Notes under the pieces: generated by a model
What the model was told of the DNA's origin: nothing
Databases searched by the model: none
What the model saw: only the letters and a program-made list of their open reading frames with translations
Shown: in pieces, positions 1 to 8,214 of the stretch
Layout of the letters: each line of letters starts with the position of its first letter
How positions within the stretch are numbered: the stretch's first letter is position 1
Translations under genes and position numbers: made by a program
Source: Streptomyces typhae
GTDB taxonomy: Bacteria; Actinomycetota; Actinomycetes; Streptomycetales; Streptomycetaceae
Assembly (NCBI RefSeq): GCF_009755605.1
Contig: NZ_WPNZ01000020.1
Coordinates: 124,001-188,000, forward strand
Length of the DNA stretch: 64,000 nt
Reading direction: 5' to 3'

Positions 1-1
1 C

Positions 2-1111
2 CGCTTCGACAAGCGCCTGATCTTCGTGCTCGCGCAGCTCCAGCAGGCCCTGTGCCTGGTGTTCCTCGCGGCCACGCTGTCCAGTCAGGTGTCGGTGGCG
101 GTGCTCGTGCTGCTCTCCGGCGTGGGCGGCGTCGCGAGCGCGATCACCGGGCAGTTCGTCCTGATCCCCAAGCTCATCAGCGCTCCCGGCAGACCGGTCG
201 CCGTGGCCAAGCTGAACTCCGCCATCGAGTTGTCCAAGGTCATCGGCCTGGTCCTCGGCGGCGTCGGCTTCACCCTGCTCGGGCCCGCCGCCGCGACGCT
301 GTGCATCGCGCTCCTGTACGTGGTCGCGGGCTGTGTCGCGCTGCTGCTGCCCGCGGTCGCCGCGAGCCCCGAGAAAATCAACATCCGCCGTGACCTCGCG
401 ATCGGTTTCCGCTGGGTCGGCAAGCGCGAGATCCTCTGGCTCGTCGTGACCATGTCGATGACCAATCTGGCCATCGGGCAGCTGGAACCCGCCCTGATCA
501 CCGAGTTCGGCGACCAGGGCATGAACACCACCGTGATCTCCGCGGTGATGGCGATCGGCCTGCTCACGGGCGCGGGGGCGAGCCGGGTGGCCCCGCACTT
601 CCTGCCCGTGTGGACGCCCGAACGCCGCATACTGGTCTGCCAGCTGATCGGCTTCGGGGGCCTGGCGCTGATCGCCGTACCGGTCCTTCCCGTACGGGTC
701 GTCGGCTTCATGGTGGAGTGCTTCGCCGTCGCCGTGAGCAACGTGGCGTCCATCACCTACCGCCAGGAGACCATCCCGGCCGATGTCGCGGGCCGCGCCA
801 ACGCCACGATCCGCATGTTCATCACGGGGGCCGCTCCTCTCTCCGGCTTCCTCTACGCCTGGGCCAGCCGCCTGGACGGCTACTGGTACTGGCTGCCGGC
901 GCTGGGTCTTTGGGCCACGGCGAACGTGATCTGGGCGGTACATGTGCGGCGGGGGGCGAGCCCGTTGGGCCGGGGGGTGCCGGAAACCCCTCAGGGGCCC
1001 GGAGCCCTTCAGCGGACGGAAGCCTCTCAGGGGCCCGAAGCCCTTCAGCGGACGGAAACCCCTCAAGGAGCGTCCACAGCTGTAGAAGGAGTCACCAGTG
1101 GAGATCGCTGA
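2..1111 (+). CDS. MFS exporter, 5' end cut by window
   Basis: The reading frame is open from base 2, so the true start lies upstream of the window; about 370 codons are visible. The protein is a string of hydrophobic helices with short basic loops, and a typical half-way loop (VGKREI) followed by a second helix set, as in drug or siderophore exporters of the major facilitator family (EntS/MFS_3 type). It ends in a cytoplasmic tail made of a 12-residue repeat (ETPQGPGALQRT, two and a half copies, from a 36-bp DNA repeat). The stop overlaps the start of the next gene by 14 bases, so the two are very likely cotranscribed. The substrate cannot be told; with the GNAT-like neighbour it could be the edge of a small export or natural-product cluster. 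Confidence 0.85.
   Translation, partial: RFDKRLIFVLAQLQQALCLVFLAATLSSQVSVAVLVLLSGVGGVASAITGQFVLIPKLISAPGRPVAVAKLNSAIELSKVIGLVLGGVGFTLLGPAAATLCIALLYVVAGCVALLLPAVAASPEKINIRRDLAIGFRWVGKREILWLVVTMSMTNLAIGQLEPALITEFGDQGMNTTVISAVMAIGLLTGAGASRVAPHFLPVWTPERRILVCQLIGFGGLALIAVPVLPVRVVGFMVECFAVAVSNVASITYRQETIPADVAGRANATIRMFITGAAPLSGFLYAWASRLDGYWYWLPALGLWATANVIWAVHVRRGASPLGRGVPETPQGPGALQRTEASQGPEALQRTETPQGASTAVEGVTSGDR
982..1067 (+). repeat. 36-bp in-frame tandem repeat, 2.4 copies
   Basis: Units at 982-1017 and 1018-1053 plus a partial third. It encodes the tail of the MFS protein. Confidence 0.85.
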
Positions 1112-2159
1112 GCAGGACCACCTCGTCATCGCCACGGTCGACCGGGCGGAGGCGGAGAGCCACGCCTGGAAGGCGGCGGAGACGGGGACGGGGACGGGGC
1201 AGGGGGCGGCGGAGGACGGGCCGCCGATCGACATCGTGCGGCTCGCCGATGCCGACACCGACCCGTCCGGGCGGCTCGACGCGGGCCTGGCCGACCTCGG
1301 CTTCGTGGCCCGCCCGAAGTGGCTGAACTGGTGCGCCCCCGTACGGGAGTCCCGGGCCGCCTTCGAGGCGGGACTCTCCGGCACGGAGCGGCGCAACATC
1401 CGCCTCGGTACCCGCTTCGTCGAGGACGAGGAGCTGCGGCTCGACGTCCGGGTGGGCCTGACCGAGGAGTTGGTGGACGAGTTCCTGGTCCTGTACGAGC
1501 GGCAGATCGCCGGTATGCCGCGGGGCCGGAACTTCGCGCGGCGCGGCCGGGACCGGCTGCTCGCGGGCGCCGACGAGCACGTCAGCGTCTGCGTCACCAC
1601 CCGTGACGGCGCCATGCTGGTCGGCTCCCTGTGGTGGATACGGCGCGAGGAGTCGGTGCTCCAGATGCGCTACTCGGCGTCGGCGGCGGACGCCCGGTCC
1701 GGCCGGGTGATGCGGGCGGCGTACGCGGAGGCCCTCCAGTTCGCCCGTGAACAGGGCCTCACGTACGCCTCGCTGGGCAACGACCCCTCGCTCTTCGGCC
1801 ATGTCGTCCAGCCGGGCCTCTTCAACTTCAAGACCCGCTTCGGTTTCGCCCCCGTACCCGCCCAGGTGCTCACGCCGAAGCTCGGCGGCGGCCACGTGGA
1901 CAAGTTCCTGAGCCTGCGGTCGCTGTCGGATCCGGCGCTCGTGGTGACGTGGGGGCGGCACGCGGGGACGGCGCCCACCTGGCCCGAGGTCGGGGCGGCT
2001 GGGCCGGGGCACGATCTGCTGATCCTCGCGGGTGCCGGTGCCGGTGCCGGTGCCGGTGCCGGAGCCGGAGCCGGAGCTGGTGCCGGCGCGGAGGCGGAGC
2101 TCGCGGGGCGGTTCCGTACGGAGGGGTTCCGGCGGACGCGGGTGGGGGCGGTTCCGTAG
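1098..2159 (+). CDS. GNAT/FemAB-like acyltransferase-fold protein
   Basis: The start is GTG at 1098, with AAGGAG at 1086-1091 placed correctly in front of it. The 353-residue protein has a central region (about residues 80-270) like the BioF2/FemAB branch of the acetyltransferase fold: RRNIRLG, then an ERQIAGMPRGR segment, a beta strand with VGSLWWIRRE, and SLGNDPSLFGHVVQPGLFNFKTRFGF near the end of the fold. Proteins of this branch move acyl or aminoacyl groups. The C-terminus carries about ten Ala-Gly pairs from a GGTGCC hexamer repeat (2031-2088), probably a disordered linker. Translation is coupled to the MFS gene upstream. The fold is moderately sure; the substrate is unknown. Confidence 0.7.
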   Translation: MEIAEQDHLVIATVDRAEAESHAWKAAETGTGTGQGAAEDGPPIDIVRLADADTDPSGRLDAGLADLGFVARPKWLNWCAPVRESRAAFEAGLSGTERRNIRLGTRFVEDEELRLDVRVGLTEELVDEFLVLYERQIAGMPRGRNFARRGRDRLLAGADEHVSVCVTTRDGAMLVGSLWWIRREESVLQMRYSASAADARSGRVMRAAYAEALQFAREQGLTYASLGNDPSLFGHVVQPGLFNFKTRFGFAPVPAQVLTPKLGGGHVDKFLSLRSLSDPALVVTWGRHAGTAPTWPEVGAAGPGHDLLILAGAGAGAGAGAGAGAGAGAGAEAELAGRFRTEGFRRTRVGAVP

Positions 2160-2255
2160 GGCTGATTCCGTAGGGCCGGGCCGGGGGTGGGCGGCACGGT
2201 CCACCGGCGGTACCTTCGTCCCGCACTGATGTTCGTGACCGGGGGGCGGGGAAAA

Positions 2256-3923
2256 ATGGCTGACGCCGACGCTGAAGCGATACGTATGGAGACCGGAGCA
2301 GGGGCTGCGGCGGCAGGCGGAGCCGCGCCCCGCGGCGCGGGCGGGGCAGCGCGCCGCCTCCCGCACGTGGACGGCTTCGCCCGTCTCCCGGGGCCGGGAG
2401 ATCCCGGCCCCGCCCGCCCCAAGCACGAGGGCAAGGCCCTGCGCTCCCACACCCCGCGCTCCGCGCACGCCCGGTACGCGCCGGACGACCACCGCCCCGA
2501 CCCCGTACAGGTCATCGAGGAGACCAACCGCGGCCGGATACCGGAACTCGCGCCGCTGCGCGTCGGCAGGATGGCCGCGTCCCCCTTCGCCTTCCTGCGG
2601 GGCGCCGCGGGCCTGATGGCGTACGACCTGGCCCGCACCCCCCTCACCGGCATCGGCGCCCAGATCTGCGGCGACGCCCACGCGGCCAACTTCGGGCTCT
2701 ACGGAGACGCCCGGGGCGGCCTCGTCATCGACCTGAACGACTTCGACGAGACCGTGCACGGCCCCTGGGAGTGGGACGTGAAGCGCCTCGCCACCTCCCT
2801 GGTCCTCGCGGGACGCGAGGGCGGCGCCAAGGAGGACGCCTGCAAGGAGGCCGCGTACGACGCCGTCGGCGCGTACCGCCGCACCATGCGGCTCCTCGCC
2901 AAGCTGCCCGCGCTCGACGCGTGGAACGCGATCGCCGACGAGGAACTCGTCTCCCACACCGACGCCCGCGACCTGCTCGGCACCCTCGACCGGGTCTCCG
3001 AGAAGGCCCGGCAGAACACCAGCGCCCGCTTCGCCGCCAAGGCGACCGAGCCCGTCCCCGACGCCTACGAGGGCTCGGGCGGTGTTGGCGGCTCGGGCGG
3101 TGTTGGCGGTTCGGGCGGTGTTGGCGGTTCGGGCGGTGTTGGCGGTTCGGGCGGTGCCGATGGCTCGGGCGGTGCCGATGGCTTCGACGGCCGGGCAGGC
3201 GTCACGGCGGGGCGCGTCACGGCGCGCCGGTTCGTCGACGCGCCCCCGGTGCTGCGGCGGGTGCCGGACGCCGAGGCCGCCGCGGTCGCCGCCGCCCTCG
3301 GCCCCTACCGCGCCACCCTGACCGAGGACCGCCTGCCCCTCCTCGCCCGGTACGCGATCCAGGACGTGGCCTTCCGCGTCGTCGGCACCGGCAGCGTCGG
3401 TCTCCGCTCCTATGTGGTCCTCCTCCTGGACCACCGGGGCGAGCCGCTGGTCCTCCAGGTCAAGGAGGCCTGCCCCTCGGCTCTGCTGCCGCATCTGCCG
3501 GTGGCGGGCTTCAAGGAGCAGGGGGACGGCGGCGGCCACGGGGGCTCGGCGGGCCACGAGGGCCGCAGGGTCGTGCTCGGGCAGAAGCGGATGCAGGTCG
3601 TCAGCGACTTCCTGCTCGGCTGGACGACGATCTCGGGCCGTCCCTTCCAGGTCAGGCAGTTCAGGAACCGCAAGGGCAGCGTGGACCCGGCCGCCCTCGC
3701 CGCCGACCAGCTCGACGACTACGGCCGGATGACCGGCGCCCTGCTCGCCCGCGCCCACGCCCACAGCGCCGATCCGCGCCTGATCGCCGGGTACTGCGGC
3801 AAGAACGACGAGCTGGACGAGGCGGTGGCGGACTTCGCCGTGACGTACGCGGACCGCACCGAGGCCGACCACGACCGCCTGCTCGCCGCGGTACGGGAGG
3901 GGCGGCTGCGGGCGGAGGCCTAG
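2256..3923 (+). CDS. DUF2252 domain protein
   Basis: The body matches the DUF2252 family, which has a kinase-like (APH) fold and no settled function. Visible signatures are RVGRMAASPFAFLRGAAGLMA, QICGDAHAANFG (catalytic-loop-like), VIDLNDFDETVHGPWEWDVKRLA, and later VGTGSVGLRSYVVLL. The frame is open from GTG 2187, but a TACCTT hexamer at 2211-2216 looks like a -10 box with transcription from about 2223, so I prefer ATG 2256 (555 residues) after a G-rich leader; ATG 2229 is also possible. A Gly-Ser-Gly-Gly-Val insert of six 18-bp units (3072-3179) breaks the middle of the fold and is absent from typical members of about 430-460 residues, as far as I know. The spacing suggests its own promoter. 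Confidence 0.85.
   Translation: MADADAEAIRMETGAGAAAAGGAAPRGAGGAARRLPHVDGFARLPGPGDPGPARPKHEGKALRSHTPRSAHARYAPDDHRPDPVQVIEETNRGRIPELAPLRVGRMAASPFAFLRGAAGLMAYDLARTPLTGIGAQICGDAHAANFGLYGDARGGLVIDLNDFDETVHGPWEWDVKRLATSLVLAGREGGAKEDACKEAAYDAVGAYRRTMRLLAKLPALDAWNAIADEELVSHTDARDLLGTLDRVSEKARQNTSARFAAKATEPVPDAYEGSGGVGGSGGVGGSGGVGGSGGVGGSGGADGSGGADGFDGRAGVTAGRVTARRFVDAPPVLRRVPDAEAAAVAAALGPYRATLTEDRLPLLARYAIQDVAFRVVGTGSVGLRSYVVLLLDHRGEPLVLQVKEACPSALLPHLPVAGFKEQGDGGGHGGSAGHEGRRVVLGQKRMQVVSDFLLGWTTISGRPFQVRQFRNRKGSVDPAALAADQLDDYGRMTGALLARAHAHSADPRLIAGYCGKNDELDEAVADFAVTYADRTEADHDRLLAAVREGRLRAEA
3072..3179 (+). repeat. Six 18-bp tandem units inside the DUF2252 gene
   Basis: Unit GGCTCGGGCGGTGTTGGC, with the last two copies changed to end in GCCGAT. 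It is in frame and codes for a Gly/Ser-rich insert. Confidence 0.9.
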
Positions 3924-3960
3924 GCGACGGCCGAGCCTGGGGCCCTACCGGGCCGTGGCC

Positions 3961-3966
3961 TACGCT
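3961..3966 (+). promoter_or_regulatory. -10 box of a leaderless promoter (TACGCT)
   Basis: TACGCT is followed by six bases and then GTG 3973, so transcription should begin at or next to the start codon. This decides the start of the J-domain gene. Confidence 0.6.
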
Positions 3967-3972
3967 GGACCG

Positions 3973-4995
3973 GTGACGACCCCGGAAGCCGAGCCCACGA
4001 ACCCTGAGACGCCCGCCGCCCCGGACGGCGGGCGGCCCGAGCAGGACGGCGGGCGGCCCGAGCAGGACGGCGGGCGGCCCGAGCAGGACGGCGGGCGCCT
4101 CAAGGAGCGGCTCAAGGAGCGGCTCAAGCGCCTGGAGGAACAGCCCGGGACGCGGCCCGGGGAGCAGCCCGCGGGGGAGCCCGAGGCGCGGTCCGGGGAG
4201 CAACCCGCAGGGCAGCCCGGCGAACGCCCCGAGGAGCGGCTCGAAAAGGCGGTGCGCGCCGCCGAGCAGGCCCTGATCGAGTACGAGATCGCGGTCGAGA
4301 CGTTCCGGGTGGAGGTGGAGAACTTCTCCCGGCTGCACCACCAGAAGCTCGGCCCGATGTACGCCCGCCTCGACGAACTGGACGCGTTGATCGCCGAGGC
4401 CGTGGCGGCGCGCTCCGGCGACCCCGATGACCGGCGCAAGGCGGACGAGGCGCGGGCCCGGGTCCTGCCGATGCCGGGCGTCGAGGAACTGTTCCACGGC
4501 TGGATGGACGGCGAGGGCCTCTTTCCGGAGGCCGCCGCGATGCTCACCGACCAGTCGGTGCGGCCCCCGCAGCGGGTCCGCCCGAGCGACGAGGCCCGCA
4601 AGCTCTACCGCGAGCTCGTCCGCAAGGCCCACCCCGACCTCGCGCAGGACGAGCAGGAGCGCGAGCGCCGCGACGAGTTCATCACGCGGGTCAACGCCGC
4701 GTACGGCCGCGGCGACGAGACGCTGCTGCGGGAGCTGCTCGGCGAGTGGGACGCGGGCCCCGCCCCGGAGGAGCAGCAGCCGACGCCCGCCGAGGAGCTG
4801 TACGCCCGCCTGGAGTGGCTCGCCCGGCGCAAGGAGCTGCTCGCGGTCGTCGCCCACGACCTGGAGGAGAGCGCGATCGGTTCGATGCTCAAGCTGGCAC
4901 CCGACGACCCGGACCGCCTCCTGGACGAGATCGCCGAACAGCTCCTGGCGCAGATCGCGGAGCGCGAGGCGGAGCTGGAGCGGGCCGGCGCGTAG
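3973..4995 (+). CDS. J-domain (DnaJ-like) protein
   Basis: Taken from GTG 3973, because the -10 box at 3961-3966 would exclude the upstream GTG 3955; 340 residues. The N-terminal 90 residues are a Pro/Glu/Gln-rich low-complexity region with three exact DGGRPEQ copies. A coiled-coil region follows (about 90-150), then a divergent J domain with RKLYRELVRKAHPDLA; the HPD motif is at about residues 220-222. The last 90 residues are Glu-rich helices. HPD contacts Hsp70 (DnaK) and triggers its ATPase, so the role is probably that of a client-specific co-chaperone. It lacks the Gly/Phe and zinc-finger regions of DnaJ itself. It seems monocistronic. Confidence 0.8.
   Translation: MTTPEAEPTNPETPAAPDGGRPEQDGGRPEQDGGRPEQDGGRLKERLKERLKRLEEQPGTRPGEQPAGEPEARSGEQPAGQPGERPEERLEKAVRAAEQALIEYEIAVETFRVEVENFSRLHHQKLGPMYARLDELDALIAEAVAARSGDPDDRRKADEARARVLPMPGVEELFHGWMDGEGLFPEAAAMLTDQSVRPPQRVRPSDEARKLYRELVRKAHPDLAQDEQERERRDEFITRVNAAYGRGDETLLRELLGEWDAGPAPEEQQPTPAEELYARLEWLARRKELLAVVAHDLEESAIGSMLKLAPDDPDRLLDEIAEQLLAQIAEREAELERAGA
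4024..4086 (+). repeat. Three 21-bp tandem units (DGGRPEQ)
   Basis: Exact in-frame triplication of GACGGCGGGCGGCCCGAGCAG, followed by a partial fourth copy, in the disordered N-terminus of the J-domain gene. Confidence 0.9.
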
Positions 4996-5216
4996 GCCTC
5001 GCGGCCGATGGCGTGATCCGGTGCCCCGCCGAGTGCGCGGCCGAGGGCGCGGGGCCGGGGTCCGGCCGAGGGCGCGGCCGAGTGTCTGGCCGGGGCCCGG
5101 CGAAGCTAGTGGCTGGGTCCGGCGGAGGGCGTGGCCGGGGTCCGGCGAAGCTCGTGGCCGGGGTCCGGCGGGGGGCGTGGCCGACGGGTGGGCGGCGGCA
5201 GGTTCCGTCGGTCGGG
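4996..5216. repeat. Imperfect GC-rich intergenic repeats
   Basis: A stretch built of repeated GGGGTCCGGCG and GGCGTGGCCG words with a period of roughly 40 bases and three GTCCGGCGAAGC/GGCCCGGCGAAGC-like copies. I see no gene or clean hairpin in it. Confidence 0.5.
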
Positions 5217-5222
5217 TAGCGT
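5217..5222 (+). promoter_or_regulatory. -10 box of a leaderless promoter (TAGCGT)
   Basis: TAGCGT lies six bases before ATG 5229. There is no ribosome binding site in front of that ATG, which fits leaderless expression of the rhodanese gene. Confidence 0.6.
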
Positions 5223-5228
5223 CGGAGC

Positions 5229-5576
5229 ATGCATTTCGGATCTGGTGTGCCCACGGTCGGCGTCGACGCGCTCACTGACGGAGACTTCCTCCTCGACGTC
5301 CGCGAGGACGACGAGTGGCAGGCGGGCCACGCGGCGGGCGCGCTGCACATCCCCATGAGCGACTTCGTCGCCCGCTACGGCGAGCTGACCGAGGCCGCCC
5401 CGCAGGACGGCAAGGTCAACGTCATCTGCCGCTCCGGCGGCCGCTCCGCCCAGGTCACCATGTACCTCGCCCAGCAGGGCATCGACGCCGTGAACGTCGA
5501 CGGCGGCATGCAGGCCTGGGAGGCCTCCGGCCGCCCCGTCGTGGACGACAAGGGCCAGCCGGGCACGGTGGTCTGA
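5229..5576 (+). CDS. Rhodanese-like sulfurtransferase
   Basis: A single rhodanese domain of 115 residues, the usual size of stand-alone members. It has the CH2A-like LLDVREDDEWQAGHAAGALHIPM segment near the start and the active-site loop CRSGGRSA, with catalytic Cys67, followed by the closing VDGGMQAWEASGRPV. Such proteins carry a persulfide on the cysteine and pass sulfur to acceptors such as cyanide or thioredoxin; the physiological partner is not visible here. The protein is cytoplasmic, with no signal peptide. It stands alone behind a leaderless promoter and faces the acyl-CoA dehydrogenase gene, with 44 bases between the two stops. Confidence 0.92.
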   Translation: MHFGSGVPTVGVDALTDGDFLLDVREDDEWQAGHAAGALHIPMSDFVARYGELTEAAPQDGKVNVICRSGGRSAQVTMYLAQQGIDAVNVDGGMQAWEASGRPVVDDKGQPGTVV

Positions 5577-5620
5577 CCCCCTCCCGCCCCCTCCCGGAAG
5601 GGACGCGGCCCCAGGGCCGG

Positions 5621-6835
5621 TCAGCCGAGCGGATGCGCGGCCAGCAGATCCCCCAGCGCCTCCTCGTGCGCCGCGGCCGGGCCGAGCGCCAGCTCCAGGT
5701 GCTTGGCCCAGGCGTGGTACCGGTGCAGGGGGTAGTCGACGTCGGCGCCGAAGCCGCCGTGCAGATGCTGCGCGGTCTGGACGACGCGGCGCACCCCGTC
5801 CGACGCCCAGATCTTCGCCACCGCCACATCCCCCGACGCGGGCAGCGGCCCGCCGTCACCCGCGGCCCCGCGCCCCGGCCCGCTCAGCCGCCACGCCGCC
5901 TGCCAGAGCGTGACCTCCATGGCCCGCAGGTCGATGTAACGGTCCGCCGCCTGCATCGCCACCGCCTGGAACGTGGCGACGGGAAACCCGAACTGCTCCC
6001 GCTTGCCGGTGTACTCACTCGTCATCCCGAGCACCCTCGTGCCAACACCGAGCGCCAGCGCACAGGTCCCCGTCGTAAGCAGATCACGCAGGTGGTCCCA
6101 CGCCCCCTCCGCCGTGACGACGTCCCGGGCACCGATCCGCACCGAGTCGAGACGCACCTCCCCGAGCCGCTCCCCGCTGGTGGAGAACTGCTCGGCGAGG
6201 GACAGCCCCGCCGCCGCACCCGGCCCCGCGCACGGCACCAGCGCGAGGACCGCCCGCCCCTCGGGCGAGGTCGCCGGAACTACCACGAAGTCGGCGTCGA
6301 ACACCCAGGGCACCCCGCTCTGCACCCCGTCGAGCACCCACCCGCCGCCACCACCACCGTCGCCGTTCTTGCCGTTGCCGTTGCCGTCACCGTTCCCGCC
6401 GTCGGGGCGCGCGGTGACGGCCAAGGCGGCGTCGTCGTGACCGGTACGCCCGTTCGCCGCCACGGTCAGGACGGTCTCCCCCCGCGCGGCCCCGGGCAGC
6501 AGGGCCTGCTTCAACTCCGCTCCGCCATAGGCCTGTACGGCGTACGCCGCAGCGCTGCTCTCCAGGAGCGGAACCCGGGCAAGCACCTTCGCCGACTCCC
6601 GCAGCACCAGACAGAGCGCGATCGGATCGAGCCCCGACCCCCCGTACTCCGGCGCCGCCATCAGGCTGAGCAGATCGGCCCCGGCGAGCCTGGCCCACAG
6701 CGCCCGGTCGAAGCCCTCGGCCACGGCCCCCGGAGTGAGGGCGGGGCTGGGCACCCCGTCCGGCGCGACATCGGCGAACACCGCCTGCGCCGCTTCGAGC
6801 GCCGCCTGCTGCTCCTCGGTGAAGCTGAAGTCCAC
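5621..6835 (-). CDS. Acyl-CoA dehydrogenase, FadE28-like
   Basis: 404 residues from GTG 6835, with AAGGGA six bases upstream. It opens with DFSFTEEQQAALEAAQAVFADV, has AAPEYGGSGLDPIAL in the helical N-domain and ends with QHLHGGFGADVDYPLHRYHAWAKHLELALG, all typical of FAD-linked acyl-CoA dehydrogenases. The usual catalytic Glu context is not obvious, as in one chain of the heteromeric steroid-side-chain enzymes (FadE26-FadE34 group of actinobacteria). That makes a partner subunit elsewhere in the genome plausible. A run of Gly/Asn/Asp (about residues 125-145) is inserted in the beta-barrel. A KstR-type operator overlaps its -10 box (see that entry), which supports a role in sterol-like or branched acyl-CoA oxidation. 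Confidence 0.85.
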   Translation of the reverse strand: MDFSFTEEQQAALEAAQAVFADVAPDGVPSPALTPGAVAEGFDRALWARLAGADLLSLMAAPEYGGSGLDPIALCLVLRESAKVLARVPLLESSAAAYAVQAYGGAELKQALLPGAARGETVLTVAANGRTGHDDAALAVTARPDGGNGDGNGNGKNGDGGGGGGWVLDGVQSGVPWVFDADFVVVPATSPEGRAVLALVPCAGPGAAAGLSLAEQFSTSGERLGEVRLDSVRIGARDVVTAEGAWDHLRDLLTTGTCALALGVGTRVLGMTSEYTGKREQFGFPVATFQAVAMQAADRYIDLRAMEVTLWQAAWRLSGPGRGAAGDGGPLPASGDVAVAKIWASDGVRRVVQTAQHLHGGFGADVDYPLHRYHAWAKHLELALGPAAAHEEALGDLLAAHPLG

Positions 6836-6873
6836 AGCTCGTCCCTTCGCCGGCCCAGCTCTGACGGGTCGTC

Positions 6874-6891
6874 AAGGTAGAACAAGTTCCA
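6874..6891 (-). promoter_or_regulatory. -10 box overlapped by a KstR-type operator
   Basis: On the minus strand TACCTT (6874-6879) is a good -10 box about 40 bases before the acyl-CoA dehydrogenase start. It is overlapped by TAGAACAAGTTCCA at 6878-6891, which fits every fixed base of TnnAACnnGTTnnA, the KstR operator of mycobacteria and rhodococci. The fit is read directly; that a KstR homologue binds here is inference. Confidence 0.6.
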
Positions 6892-6954
6892 GTGAAAGGG
6901 AACAGGGAACAGCCGGCCCCGGGTCTCCGCGGGGCCCCGAGATCCCGCTCAGCA

Positions 6955-7149
6955 CTCGCAGTCCAGTCAGCGGTCGAGGTTCAGTCAGCAGGCGCCGTCC
7001 AGTCAGCAGGCGCCGTCCAGTCAGTGCTCGAAGCCCAGTCAGCGGTCGCCGCCGAGTCAGTGCTCGAAGCCCAGTCAGCGGTCGCCGCCGAGTCAGTGCT
7101 CGAAGCCCAGTCAGCGGTCGCCGCCGAGTCAGTGCTCGAAGCCCAGTCA
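6955..7149. repeat. 18/36-bp tandem array at the 3' end of paaE
   Basis: Two kinds of unit: an 18-bp word GTCCAGTCAGCAGGCGCC (about 6983-7018), then 36-bp units starting GTCAGTGCTCGAAGCC (about 7019-7146, over three copies). Every 36-bp unit repeats the CAGTCAGCG word that carries the paaE stop codon (7147-7149), always in the same phase. With the short leader of the acyl-CoA dehydrogenase this fills the whole 311-base gap 6836-7146; I see no gene or terminator hairpin in it. Confidence 0.85.
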
Positions 7150-8214
7150 GCGATCGAAGTCCAGCTCCACCCTGCCCGTCGTCGGATGCGACTGGCACGC
7201 CAGCACATAACCGGCCTCGGTCTCCTCCGGCTCCAGCGCGAAGTTCCGGTCCATCCGGACCTCCCCCGACACCTTGAACGCCCGGCAGGTGCCGCACACC
7301 CCGCCCTTGCAGGCGAACGGCGCGTCCGCGCGATTGCGCAACACCGTGTCCAGGAGCGACTCCCCCGCCTGCACCGGCCAGGTGCCCGACCGCCCGTCGA
7401 GGGTGACCGTGACCGTGCTGTCCTGCGGGGCGGGCACGGCCGGCGCCGTCGTCGGCACATCGTCCACGTGGAATATCTCCTCGTGGATGCGCCGCCGCTG
7501 CACCCCGAGCCTTCGCAGCGTCCGCTCCGCCCCCTGCACGAGCCCGTAGGGACCGCACAGGAACCAGCCGTCGACCTCCCCGACCGGCAGCAGCGCGGGC
7601 AGCAGCCGCCCGAGCCGCTCCTCGTCGAGCCGCCCCGAGGTGAGGCCCGCCTGCTGCTCCTCCCGGGACAGCACCGTCACCAGCTGGAAACGGTGCGGCC
7701 AGCGGTCCTTGAGGTCGGCGACCTCGTCGAGGAACATCGTCGACGCCGCCGTGCGGTCGCTGCGTATCAGACAGAACTCGGCGCGCGGCTCGCGCTCCAG
7801 GAGCGTCGTGACGATGGAGAGCACCGGGGTGATGCCGCTGCCGCCGACCACCGCGGCATACCGTCCCGGAGCCGGCTCCAGCGTGAACCGTCCCGCCGGG
7901 GTCATCACCTCCAGCTCGTCACCGACGACTACCTCCTTGTGCGCGTACGTCGAGAAGGCGCCGCCCTCCACCACCCGCACACCCACTCGCAGCTGTCCGG
8001 GCTCATCGGCGGCCTTCGGGTCCGGTGCCGGGGAGCAGATCGAGTACGTGCGCCGGATCTCCAGGCCGTCGACGACGCGGCGCAGGGCGAGGTGCTGGCC
8101 CGGCGCGTGCCGGTACTCCTCGCGCAGGGCGGGCGGCACCGCGAACGTCAGCGTCACGGAGTCGTCGGTGAGCTGCTCGACCGCCGCCACGCGGAGCGGG
8201 TGGAAGCGCGCCAT
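7147..8214 (-). CDS. paaE: Phenylacetyl-CoA epoxidase reductase PaaE
   Basis: The reductase of the ring 1,2-epoxidase complex; it passes electrons from NADPH through FAD and a 2Fe-2S centre to the PaaA di-iron site. The N-terminal FAD domain shows RRTYSICSP, the NAD(P) domain shows VVGGSGITPVLSIVTTLL, and the C-terminal plant-type ferredoxin domain shows CKGGVCGTCRAF and then CQSHP, giving the four Fe-S cysteines. I start at ATG 8214 (355 residues): AAGGAG sits five bases before it, and the ATG shares bases with the paaD stop as TGATG. GTG 8217 directly in front is less well placed. Last gene of paaABCDE, so translationally coupled to paaD. Confidence 0.95.
   Translation of the reverse strand: MARFHPLRVAAVEQLTDDSVTLTFAVPPALREEYRHAPGQHLALRRVVDGLEIRRTYSICSPAPDPKAADEPGQLRVGVRVVEGGAFSTYAHKEVVVGDELEVMTPAGRFTLEPAPGRYAAVVGGSGITPVLSIVTTLLEREPRAEFCLIRSDRTAASTMFLDEVADLKDRWPHRFQLVTVLSREEQQAGLTSGRLDEERLGRLLPALLPVGEVDGWFLCGPYGLVQGAERTLRRLGVQRRRIHEEIFHVDDVPTTAPAVPAPQDSTVTVTLDGRSGTWPVQAGESLLDTVLRNRADAPFACKGGVCGTCRAFKVSGEVRMDRNFALEPEETEAGYVLACQSHPTTGRVELDFDR

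Noticed and set aside
1092..3872. 926-codon minus-strand frame over the GNAT-like and DUF2252 genes
   Set aside because: Same kind of shadow; no family features and no ribosome binding site.
6878..6891. GAAC/GTTC dyad considered as a LexA (SOS) box
   Set aside because: The spacing between half-sites is two bases, while actinobacterial SOS boxes have four; KstR spacing fits exactly.
7019..7146. Tandem 36-bp units considered as a CRISPR array
   Set aside because: Units are head to tail with no unique spacers and no cas genes nearby.
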